In this document: one piece after another, positions 37,816-44,663 of the stretch | How the letters are laid out: each line of letters starts with the position of its first letter | Position numbering within the stretch: position 1 is the stretch's first letter | Origin: Winogradskyella sp. | Lineage (GTDB): Bacteria; Bacteroidota; Bacteroidia; Flavobacteriales; Flavobacteriaceae | Length of the DNA stretch: 64,000 nt | Assembly (NCBI GenBank): GCA_002722255.1 | Contig: PBLD01000006.1 | Span: forward strand, 153,332 to 217,331 | Direction: 5' to 3' | Notes under the pieces: model-generated | What the model was told of the DNA's origin: nothing | What the model saw: the letters and a program-made list of their open reading frames with translations, nothing else | Database searches by the model: none | Position numbers and translations under genes: made by a program

Positions 37816-38691
37816 ATGAAAAATATCACTTTATTTTTAATCCTTTTTTCAATAAACTTATTTTCTCAAACAATTATAAAAATTGACAAGGAAAATGGAG
37901 TTTATAAAATTCCTTGTAAGGTAAATGGAGTTCCAATGGAATTTATTTTTGATACTGGTGCGACCAATGTAACAATTTCTATAACTGAAGCTAAATTTCT
38001 TTTAAAACAAGGTTTATTAGATAAAGAAGATATCGGGAAAAGTGTTGAATATCAAATTGCCAATGGAGAGGTTGAAGAAGGCACTGAAATAAATTTAAAG
38101 GAGATACAAATTTCTGATTTTATAATAAATGATGTTAAAGCGACTATAGTCTATAATCAAAACGCACCTCTTCTTCTTGGTTTATCTGCACTTAACAAGT
38201 TAGGAAAAGTGGAATTTGAAAATGAGACTTTAAAGATTTATCCCAAAGAATACACGCAAAAAGAAGAAAAATTAGACAGCTCTGTGTTAGTTGCAAAGCA
38301 AGTACTAATTAAAGCTCTATCCTATGGCGACGAGAATATGGTTGTGAAATGTTCCTTTGAGGAAAACTATATCGGTGTTCATACATTAGTGGAAATTGAT
38401 AAACCTGAAGGCAATTACTTTGATTTAACTTTCTCAGACTATGATGAATTAAGTAAAACTAATTCTTTTAAACAAGCGAGATTGATTATACAAAAAAATG
38501 GTTTATGGCTTAAAGAGTTGTACAAATCAGGATATGAAATAGTTGCTTTTATGTTTGACTATTTCATGGATGACTCTTCGAAAAGATTTTTGTACGCTGT
38601 GAGCACAAAAAAACTGCTGGATTTGATTGAAGATTTTGAACAAGAATCATTCTTTGAAATCTTGACATATTTACCTAATAAGAAAGAATAA
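37816..38691 (+). CDS. Exported retropepsin-like aspartic protease domain protein (cassette gene 2)
   Basis: 291 residues from ATG 37816, with a signal peptide ending near LFSQ (17). Residues 25-140 carry the single-domain aspartic-protease pattern: catalytic FIFDTGATN (Asp46-Thr-Gly-Ala) after a hydrophobic strand, and later PLLLGLSALNKLG, the usual hydrophobic-hydrophobic-Gly flap partner. Members of this clan work as dimers. The C-terminal ~150 residues have no recognised domain. The frame stays open to TTG 37726, but that part lies in the spacer and lacks a signal sequence. Substrate unknown. Confidence 0.75.
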   Translation: MKNITLFLILFSINLFSQTIIKIDKENGVYKIPCKVNGVPMEFIFDTGATNVTISITEAKFLLKQGLLDKEDIGKSVEYQIANGEVEEGTEINLKEIQISDFIINDVKATIVYNQNAPLLLGLSALNKLGKVEFENETLKIYPKEYTQKEEKLDSSVLVAKQVLIKALSYGDENMVVKCSFEENYIGVHTLVEIDKPEGNYFDLTFSDYDELSKTNSFKQARLIIQKNGLWLKELYKSGYEIVAFMFDYFMDDSSKRFLYAVSTKKLLDLIEDFEQESFFEILTYLPNKKE

Positions 38692-38850
38692 AAACGTTTG
38701 GTAATAACGTGTATAAGCTCATTGCGGTGGAATTCCCTAGCTAGCGCTCGTTTGCAACGCGTGCACACAATAGTAAGGAAATTATCAACTAATCTGAAAG
38801 CCAGAGAGGATTTTTCAACAACGAAACCATAGCCAAAACCGTTAGCAATA
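38692..38850 (+). repeat. Cassette spacer 2, attC-like palindromic element
   Basis: GTTTGGTAA (38696-38704) is the reverse complement of TTACCAAAC at the start of unit 2 (37796-37804). Then AACGTGTATAAGCTCATTGCGG-type sequence (38706-38727) parallel to 37674-37694 of spacer 1, a CGTT-TGC-AACG core (38749-38759), a block shared with spacer 3 (about 38739-38813), the 25-base block 38820-38844 identical to that of spacer 1, and GTTAGCAATA (38841-38850), the core of unit 3. Confidence 0.7.
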
Positions 38851-38855
38851 ATTTA

Positions 38856-39245
38856 ATGAAGCACACGAAAATCTTCATATTCATAATTGGATTCATAATG
38901 CTGATTGCTTGTGAAACAAACGAGCGTAAAGAGAATTTAATTGGAATTTGGGAATCATATGAAACTCATCATTCCAAAGTGGTCTTGATTTTTTACAAAG
39001 ATTCGGTAATAACAGAATATCTGGGAGGAGAAATGCACACAAATTCAAAATGGAATATAGACGAAGAAAAAATCTACTTTAAAAATGTGCGTTTGAAAGA
39101 TACCATTTTGAAAAAAATGATAAATTACAAATACAAATTAAACGAAACTAAAGATACTTTATTCATAAAAGTTGAAGGCGGAAAAGAAGATGATTATAGT
39201 ACAATGAAAAAGGTTTTGACAAATCCTTTTGATGCAAAATATTGA
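38856..39245 (+). CDS. Small lipoprotein, lipocalin-like length (cassette gene 3)
   Basis: 129-residue predicted lipoprotein: signal peptide with lipobox LIAC (Cys19). The mature part starts NLIGIWESYE, followed by alternating short strands (VVLIFYKDSVI, SKWNIDEEKIYFKN, KLNETKDTLFIKV), the pattern of lipocalin-like beta-barrel domains of unknown role. ATG 38856 lies five bases after the core repeat GTTAGCAATA. Function is not assignable. Confidence 0.65.
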   Translation: MKHTKIFIFIIGFIMLIACETNERKENLIGIWESYETHHSKVVLIFYKDSVITEYLGGEMHTNSKWNIDEEKIYFKNVRLKDTILKKMINYKYKLNETKDTLFIKVEGGKEDDYSTMKKVLTNPFDAKY

Positions 39246-39396
39246 AAGAAAAACTATTGCAACAACCTTATAAATAATCTCCATTCGCTAGCGGTCGTTT
39301 GTAACGAGTGGATTAGTAGTAAAGAAATTATTACCTACATTTGAAGTCAGCGAGGATTTTAACACGCTTAGTCATACAGAAACCATAAGCTAACGC
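39246..39396 (+). repeat. Cassette spacer 3, attC-like element (degenerate 3' half)
   Basis: Begins with TATTGCAAC (39255-39263), the inverse of the unit 3 core GTTAGCAATA with one base missing. It shares CGCTAGCG-TCGTTTG-AACG-GTG, TAGTAA-GAAATTAT and GAGGATTTT with spacer 2 over about 80 bases. The 3' half is weaker: only GAAACCATA (39379-39387) of the conserved block is clear, before ATG 39397. Confidence 0.65.
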
Positions 39397-40080
39397 ATGA
39401 AAAACACACTTACATTATTAATCGTATTGGTTTCAACTCTAAGCTTTGGGCAAAAAATCGAAGAAGAAAAGTTATGGAGAACCAAAGGGGTTTATGACTC
39501 TTTAGGTAATTTTATTGAACGAGCAAAAATTCAAAGCTTTCTCTTTAGTTCAAAATCTGACCAGTTTTTCAGATTAAGAACACAAGACAGGCTAAACATG
39601 GAAACAGGAGAAACTAAAGTTTTCGTTTACAGAGATACTTTAAATCTAAAATCTTCCGATAGCAATACTTATCAATTAAGCGATAAAGAAACACTTACCT
39701 TACATTCTAGAGATTCTTTAACAATACAATATAATGGCTACACGTTGCCTTACGTCAAATTAGACCTGCAATCCAATAAAATTGATTTAGAAAAACTTAA
39801 GTCAACACTACAAGAAGAACCTTTAATTGAGTCTGTTGAAGGCATTAAAGAATATCAGTTTACATATCAAAAAAATGGACTAGTAAAAGTAAAACCTCTG
39901 GAAAGAGACTCAGAGTGGGAATCCGAATACAAAATAATAGATTTTAACGGCTTTATAATAATTCAAGGAATTGTATCAGCACCAAAGCTGATAACTAAGC
40001 TTGAAAAAGGAAAAATAAGTTTTATGGAAATCGATTATCGATTTGAAAACAAAAATGGAGAGTTAAATAAATCATATTAG
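39397..40080 (+). CDS. Secreted protein of unknown function (cassette gene 4)
   Basis: 227 residues with a signal peptide ending at LSFGQ (residues 1-18). The mature protein is beta-rich with no recognised family: an N-terminal EEEKLWRTKGVYDS segment, a central LTLHSRDSLTIQYNGYTLPY region and a C-terminal EYKIIDFNGFIIIQG stretch. Last unit of the array. A short ATTAGCCAAAAACC (40076-40089) across its stop resembles the 3' half of the spacers, but no full spacer follows. Confidence 0.65.
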   Translation: MKNTLTLLIVLVSTLSFGQKIEEEKLWRTKGVYDSLGNFIERAKIQSFLFSSKSDQFFRLRTQDRLNMETGETKVFVYRDTLNLKSSDSNTYQLSDKETLTLHSRDSLTIQYNGYTLPYVKLDLQSNKIDLEKLKSTLQEEPLIESVEGIKEYQFTYQKNGLVKVKPLERDSEWESEYKIIDFNGFIIIQGIVSAPKLITKLEKGKISFMEIDYRFENKNGELNKSY

Positions 40081-40102
40081 CCAAAAACCAAGTCTTTTTA
40101 AC

Positions 40103-40795
40103 TCAAACCTCTCTTCTCTTATAATTCTTAAAGATATACCATGTAATAATTCCAGGAACTACTAAAGCCTGAAACAGAAAAAACAATAGCTGTTCCCAGC
40201 CATTTAAATCAACGCCTTTACTATCAGCAACATATAATGAGTCTCCCAACGGACCAGCTGAAAGAACAACGATGCTAATCACAATCCATCCAAAATGCAA
40301 GCCTAAAGGCACTAATATAGACTTGGTTTTTGCAAAGGCATAAGCAAACATCCATCCAGAAGCACCAGTCAATATAAATACATATGCCATAGGTATAAAG
40401 CCACGTCCAAACATTTGATAACTAAACCAATGGTAAATCCCAAAAGCAATAGCGCTAATAATACAAGCCCAGTTAATATCTAAACGTTTAATAAGTAGAT
40501 AGAGTAATGCACCTCTAAAAATAAGTTCTTCAAAAAAAGCAGCCTTAAACGTCCACCAGATACCATTGAGGCTCTCCTTGATGCCATAATCTATATTTCG
40601 AACGTAATTAAATTCCTTAAAATAAGCCTGTCCCAACAAATTAATCAAGCAAAACACAGCCATTACAATCATGCCAATAGAAAACGCTTTCATGCGTTTG
40701 CTGTTAGGCAGTATACCTAAAACGGTTATATGCTCCCTTTCAATAAGCCAAAGGAGCAACCATGAGATAGCAAAAACAACAAGGACACCTAGCAT
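40103..40795 (-). CDS. CPBP-family intramembrane glutamic protease
   Basis: 230 residues, about six membrane segments. The CPBP/Rce1 active-site motifs are present: Glu89-Glu90-x3-Arg94 (FFEELIFRG), a histidine in AFGIYHWFSYQ (~120-130) and another in LGLHFGWI (~185-192). Family members cleave prenylated or bacteriocin/immunity-type substrates in the membrane; the substrate here is unknown. It runs opposite to the cassette genes and is a likely outer boundary of the array. Confidence 0.85.
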   Translation of the reverse strand: MLGVLVVFAISWLLLWLIEREHITVLGILPNSKRMKAFSIGMIVMAVFCLINLLGQAYFKEFNYVRNIDYGIKESLNGIWWTFKAAFFEELIFRGALLYLLIKRLDINWACIISAIAFGIYHWFSYQMFGRGFIPMAYVFILTGASGWMFAYAFAKTKSILVPLGLHFGWIVISIVVLSAGPLGDSLYVADSKGVDLNGWEQLLFFLFQALVVPGIITWYIFKNYKRREV

Positions 40796-40988
40796 GCGTT
40801 TTCAAAAATTAAGATAAGCTCTAATATACATCTAATAAGCTAAAGGTTAGGTTTTAAGCTTAAAATTCAATAAGTACAATACTAATTTCTAATTAAAAGC
40901 ATTAATTTTAATCCATAGTAAAAAGTAATAAAATATAAAGGGATGTAATCTCATAACCAACAATTTAAAAACAATAATAAACATAGAC

Positions 40989-41819
40989 ATGAAGTACAGT
41001 ATTTTAGGTTTAATATTTCAATTCATAACTATTGTAGCATTTGCGCAAGATTTGCCAGAAAAAATTAGCGAATCAGATTTTACAATAGGAAAATCAATCA
41101 AAATAGAGTCAAAGATTTTAAACGAAACCAGAGATTTAAACATATACTTACCTTTAGGTTATGCCGCAGATAGTTTAAAAACTTACCCTGTAATCTATTT
41201 ATTAGATGGCTCTAAAGACGAAGACTTTATCCACATCTCAGGGATTGTTCAGTTTGGTTCTTTCTCGTGGATCAATATGTTGCCAGAGTCTATAGTTGTA
41301 GGAATTGGTAATGTAGATCGAAAAAGAGATTTTACATATCCATCTCAAAATGAGTTAGATCTAAAAGAGTTTCCTACTTCAGGAAAATCACAAACTTTCA
41401 TAGATTTTATAGAAAAAGAACTTCAGCCTTTTATAGACGCCACATACAACACAACTACAAACAAAACAATCATTGGGCAGTCATTAGGTGGATTGTTAGT
41501 AACTGAGATTTTATTCAAAAATCCACAACTTTTCGATAATTATATCATTGTAAGTCCAAGCTTGTGGTGGGATGATGAAAAACTTCTAGATCTAGAACCT
41601 GTTCCGTACACTTCCCCAAAAGCCATTTATATAGCTGGAGGAAAAGAAGGAGAAGTTATGGAAAGAACCGCTAAAGAATTGTTTAATAAGCTCAAAAAGA
41701 GCAAAACACAAAACACAAAACTCTTTTACGATTTTTTAGAAGACAAAACACATGGAGATGCATTGCACAATGCTGTTTATAACGCATTTGAAAAAATACA
41801 CCAGCCTATCAAACAATAA
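40989..41819 (+). CDS. Exported alpha/beta-hydrolase, IroE/BesA-type esterase
   Basis: 276 residues with a signal peptide ending at AFAQ (20). Serine hydrolase of the Esterase_phd family, similar to siderophore esterases and esterase D-like enzymes: NIYLPLGYAADSLKTYPVIYLLDG, the nucleophile elbow GQSLGG (Ser165), and a likely catalytic histidine in THGDALHN (~252-259). A periplasmic ester-cleaving role is likely; a siderophore substrate is not supported by nearby genes. A 193 bp AT-rich gap precedes it with no clear promoter. A TATTGCTAAC sequence 9 bases after the stop recalls the cassette core. Confidence 0.82.
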   Translation: MKYSILGLIFQFITIVAFAQDLPEKISESDFTIGKSIKIESKILNETRDLNIYLPLGYAADSLKTYPVIYLLDGSKDEDFIHISGIVQFGSFSWINMLPESIVVGIGNVDRKRDFTYPSQNELDLKEFPTSGKSQTFIDFIEKELQPFIDATYNTTTNKTIIGQSLGGLLVTEILFKNPQLFDNYIIVSPSLWWDDEKLLDLEPVPYTSPKAIYIAGGKEGEVMERTAKELFNKLKKSKTQNTKLFYDFLEDKTHGDALHNAVYNAFEKIHQPIKQ

Positions 41820-41904
41820 TTTACATTATTGCTAACAGCAGTGTTATATTAAAAGCAGTATCTCTAAAACAGTCACGGATAGTTATATAAGCCATTGTTT
41901 TTTT

Positions 41905-42255
41905 ATGAGAATAGTATTATTGACGCTATTATTAGTTAGTTTTTTATTTGGAAGCTCTCAATCTAAAAATTCCGAAACCAAAATTGATTCGGTTAGTTTT
42001 AAAGCTAATATTGAGCTCAAAGACGCGACTAAAGATGGAATTTGTTTGAAAGGTTTTATAGTAAATATACCATGCAAAGACTTGAAAAAACTAGATAAAA
42101 AAATAATTGAGGTCAGTGGAATTGTAACAATTCAGAAAGGACTTGAAAATACTCCTGCCCAGTATGATAACAAAGGGAACAAAATAAATAGTCAGGGAAG
42201 AAATCAGGATACGAAGCACATCCTAAAGCCAAAATATCGAATTGTTAAAGAATAA
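41905..42255 (+). CDS. Small exported protein of unknown function
   Basis: 116 residues with a signal peptide (1-18, ...FLFGSSQS). The mature part is a short beta-rich segment: VSFKANIELKDATKDGICLKGFIVNIPCKDL followed by KKIIEVSGIVTIQKG, which looks like an OB-fold-type strand pattern, and a polar tail. Two cysteines (in GICLKG and IPCKDL) could form a disulfide. No family identified. Confidence 0.6.
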   Translation: MRIVLLTLLLVSFLFGSSQSKNSETKIDSVSFKANIELKDATKDGICLKGFIVNIPCKDLKKLDKKIIEVSGIVTIQKGLENTPAQYDNKGNKINSQGRNQDTKHILKPKYRIVKE

Positions 42256-42285
42256 AACATACCATCTAAAATAAAAACAAAACCA

Positions 42286-42654
42286 ATGAAAAACTACATC
42301 GACGGCTTTGTATTTCCCATACAACATATTCATTTAGATCAATATCAAAAAGTAGCACAGCAAGTTGCAGAAATCTGGAAAGAACACGGAGCTATAGCCT
42401 ACCAAGAGTTCGTTGGCGACGATATGCACCTAGAAGGCACTAAATCCTTTACAGACGTCATCAATACCAGAGAAGACGAGGACATTATATTTGGTTGGGT
42501 AGTCTTTCCTTCAAAAGAAGTAAGAGATCTGGCAAACCAAAAAGTACCTCAAGATCCAAGAATGGCAGCATTGGTAGAACCTTTAATCAACCCAGAGAAA
42601 TTAGTCTTTGATGCCAGCAGAATGGTATATGGAGGTTTTAAATCCCTTGTATAG
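42286..42654 (+). CDS. DUF1428-family protein
   Basis: 122-residue cytoplasmic protein matching the DUF1428 (ferredoxin-like, ABM-related) pattern: YIDGFVFPI at the start, WKEHGAIAYQEFVGDD, TREDEDIIFGWVVFPSKEVRD, and a C-terminal FDASRMVYGGF signature. Function is not established for the family. Its stop directly abuts the ATG of the next gene, so the two are cotranscribed. Confidence 0.85.
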   Translation: MKNYIDGFVFPIQHIHLDQYQKVAQQVAEIWKEHGAIAYQEFVGDDMHLEGTKSFTDVINTREDEDIIFGWVVFPSKEVRDLANQKVPQDPRMAALVEPLINPEKLVFDASRMVYGGFKSLV

Positions 42655-43038
42655 ATGCAAACATTCACTTTCAATCATATCGCGCTGTCAGTAAAAGATG
42701 TCAATCAATCTGTTGCTTTTTATCAAAAAGTATTTCAATTAAAAGAGATACAAAATACAGCCTCAAATTCTAAAACCAGATGGCTTCAACTCACAGAGAG
42801 CACCCAACTGCATTTAATACCAAGACCGAATGCAGAAATAAAGACCAATAAAGCCGTGCATTTTGCATTAGCAACAACAGATTTCAACGCATTTGTAAAC
42901 CATTTAGAAACCTTAAATATTGAGTATTCCGATTGGAAAGATACACCAAACAAAGACTACATCAGAGATGATGGAATAAAACAAGTTTACTTTCAAGATC
43001 CAGACGGCTATTGGATTGAAGTCAATAACGATGTCTAA
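42655..43038 (+). CDS. VOC-family (glyoxalase/dioxygenase fold) protein
   Basis: 127 residues forming one glyoxalase-type module: TFNHIALSVKDVNQSVAFYQKVF (3-25) with a metal-type His6, LHLIPRP (His ~53), VHFALATTDFNAFV, and VYFQDPDGYWIEV (~112-124) with the conserved glutamate. Typical metal-binding VOC protein of unknown substrate (glyoxalase I, resistance or dioxygenase-like). Coupled to the DUF1428 gene without any gap. Confidence 0.85.
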   Translation: MQTFTFNHIALSVKDVNQSVAFYQKVFQLKEIQNTASNSKTRWLQLTESTQLHLIPRPNAEIKTNKAVHFALATTDFNAFVNHLETLNIEYSDWKDTPNKDYIRDDGIKQVYFQDPDGYWIEVNNDV

Positions 43039-43059
43039 TAAAAACTACAGTAGATAAGG

Positions 43060-43485
43060 CTATTTCTCAGAGTTGTACTTTGTAAACAACAACTCCTTTT
43101 TCTTCACATGCAATACAATTTCAGATAAGGTAGCATTTTGCAAAGATTTAATATCCTTTTCTTCAATTTGAAAATCAATATTAGTCACAAATCGTCCTTT
43201 TACTTCAGTATGGTGAGATTCAAACTCAAGCGAGTCAGAGTTTAAGGTCAATTCAAAATTCTTTCCTTTAAATGTTAAGCGAGCACCGTTTTTACACTTC
43301 ACCTTTAATGAGCCCACAACAATAGTCTGAAAAAAGAAATAGCCACCCAACTCATTAAGGCCAGAAAAAAGCACATTGCTATCAGAAACACCATAAGCAT
43401 CATGCTCTATAGAAGCTATAATAGCGTCAATAGTATCCTCAGAAGTTTCAGTTTTATTAAATAGTTTAGAAAGTGATAAACCCAT
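43060..43485 (-). CDS. Conserved protein of unknown function
   Basis: About 141 residues from ATG 43485 (GLSLSKLF...); a TTG at 43503 would add six. No signal peptide or membrane segment. The sequence is beta-rich: GSLKVKCKNGARLTFKGKNFELTLNSDSLEFES followed by GRFVTNIDFQIEEKDIKSL, and ends in LHVKKKELLF. No family recognised. Divergent from the ppi fusion gene, with the heptamer repeat between them. Confidence 0.6.
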   Translation of the reverse strand: MGLSLSKLFNKTETSEDTIDAIIASIEHDAYGVSDSNVLFSGLNELGGYFFFQTIVVGSLKVKCKNGARLTFKGKNFELTLNSDSLEFESHHTEVKGRFVTNIDFQIEEKDIKSLQNATLSEIVLHVKKKELLFTKYNSEK

Positions 43486-43522
43486 AAAATTAAATTTTGG
43501 CAAAACTAGGTTTAATTATTTA

Positions 43523-43596
43523 AATCCCAAATCCCAAATCCCACTTCACGCTTCACACTTCACACTTCACACTTCACACTTCACACTTCACACTTC
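43523..43596. repeat. Heptanucleotide tandem repeats
   Basis: Three copies of AATCCCA (43523-43543) lead into one CTTCACG and six perfect copies of CTTCACA (43551-43592) plus a partial copy. The array ends 14 bases before the -7 box of the downstream gene, so copy-number change would alter the region where the -33 element should lie. Confidence 0.85.
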
Positions 43597-43609
43597 CAAC
43601 TTTACTTCG

Positions 43610-43617
43610 TATCTTTG
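43610..43617 (+). promoter_or_regulatory. Bacteroidota-type promoter for cyclophilin-FKBP gene (-7 box)
   Basis: TATCTTTG followed by C, an exact TAnnTTTG box, 24 bases before ATG 43642. No TTG is found at the -33 distance; that position falls at the end of the heptamer array. Confidence 0.65.
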
Positions 43618-43641
43618 CAGCCTTAAACAAAAGAAAAAACA

Positions 43642-44574
43642 ATGCAAGACGGATTATACGCAAAATTCAACACCTCAAAAGGTGAAATCTTAGTCAATTT
43701 AGAATTCGAAAAAACACCAGGTACCGTAGGTAACTTTGTGGCTTTAGCAGAAGGTAACTTAGAGAACTCTGCAAAACCTCAAGGTACACCATATTACGAT
43801 GGTTTAAACTTTCATAGAGTTATACCAGATTTTATGATACAAGGTGGCTGTCCTCAAGGTACAGGAACAGGAAATCCTGGTTATAAATTTGATGACGAAA
43901 TTCATCCAGATTTAAAACACGATGCGCCAGGTAAACTATCTATGGCAAATGCAGGTCCAGGTACTAACGGTAGCCAGTTCTTCATTACGCATGTTGAAAC
44001 TCCTTGGTTAGATGGTAAGCATACCGTTTTTGGTAACGTAGTAGAAGGGCAAGATGTTGTTGATGCTGTAGCGCAAGGTGATAAAATTGAAAGCTTAGAG
44101 ATTGTAAGAGTAGGTGATGCTGCTGAAAAATTTAATGCTGTTGAAGCGTTTAGAACTTTTGAAGGTGCACGCGAAAAACGTATTGCTGCAGAGCGTGAAG
44201 CGGCAAGAGCTGAGTTAGATAAATTAGCTGCAGGTTTTGAAGAAACGGCTTCAGGATTGCGTTACAAGATCATTCAAAAAGGTAATGGTAAAAAAGCTGA
44301 AAAAGGCAATATGGTATCTGTACACTACAAAGGTCAGTTGGCAGATGGTACTGTGTTCGATTCTTCATACAAGAGAAATTCTCCTTTAGATTTTCAAGTT
44401 GGTGTTGGTCAGGTTATTCCTGGTTGGGATGAAGGTATCTGCTTATTGAGTGTTGGTGATAAGGCACGTTTGGTAATTCCTAGCGACTTAGGTTATGGTG
44501 CTGCAGGTGCAGGAGGTGTAATTCCACCAAACGCTACATTGGTTTTTGATGTAGAATTAATGGATACAAAATAA
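43642..44574 (+). CDS. Cyclophilin-FKBP fusion peptidylprolyl isomerase
   Basis: 310-residue protein joining two unrelated prolyl-isomerase folds. Residues 1-165 are a cyclophilin ([13 protein letters not shown] with the catalytic Arg, [20 protein letters not shown]); residues ~165-205 are a charged helical linker ([18 protein letters not shown]); residues 215-310 are an FKBP ([43 protein letters not shown]). There is no signal peptide, so it should act in the cytoplasm as a folding helper. Followed by a strong terminator. Confidence 0.93.
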   Translation: MQDGLYAKFNTSKGEILVNLEFEKTPGTVGNFVALAEGNLENSAKPQGTPYYDGLNFHRVIPDFMIQGGCPQGTGTGNPGYKFDDEIHPDLKHDAPGKLSMANAGPGTNGSQFFITHVETPWLDGKHTVFGNVVEGQDVVDAVAQGDKIESLEIVRVGDAAEKFNAVEAFRTFEGAREKRIAAEREAARAELDKLAAGFEETASGLRYKIIQKGNGKKAEKGNMVSVHYKGQLADGTVFDSSYKRNSPLDFQVGVGQVIPGWDEGICLLSVGDKARLVIPSDLGYGAAGAGGVIPPNATLVFDVELMDTK

Positions 44575-44600
44575 GACGTATTTCAGATTTTAAATAATTA

Positions 44601-44630
44601 AAAGTCTCGCTTAAATAGTGGGACTTTTTT
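44601..44630 (+). terminator. Rho-independent terminator of the cyclophilin-FKBP gene
   Basis: AAAGTCTCGC (44601-44610), 7-base loop, GTGGGACTTT (44618-44627) with two G-T pairs, running into TTTTTT. It lies 26 bases after the stop. Confidence 0.85.
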
Positions 44631-44663
44631 ATGTTTATTAACTTAGCATTTCAATTTTTTAGA

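Noticed and set aside
36894..40080. Calling the cassette array a classical integron
   Set aside because: No integrase gene is in the window and the GTTRRRY core is not matched, so only integron-like architecture is claimed.
36894..40080. Insertion sequence or transposon remnant
   Set aside because: The inverted repeats differ from unit to unit, no transposase is present and no target-site duplications were seen.
43523..43596. CRISPR array
   Set aside because: Units are 7 bases, directly adjacent and without spacers; a simple tandem repeat.
44631..44663. Upstream ATG of lycopene cyclase
   Set aside because: It falls at the end of a terminator hairpin and adds residues before the conserved FAD-binding opening; ATG 44664 fits the family.
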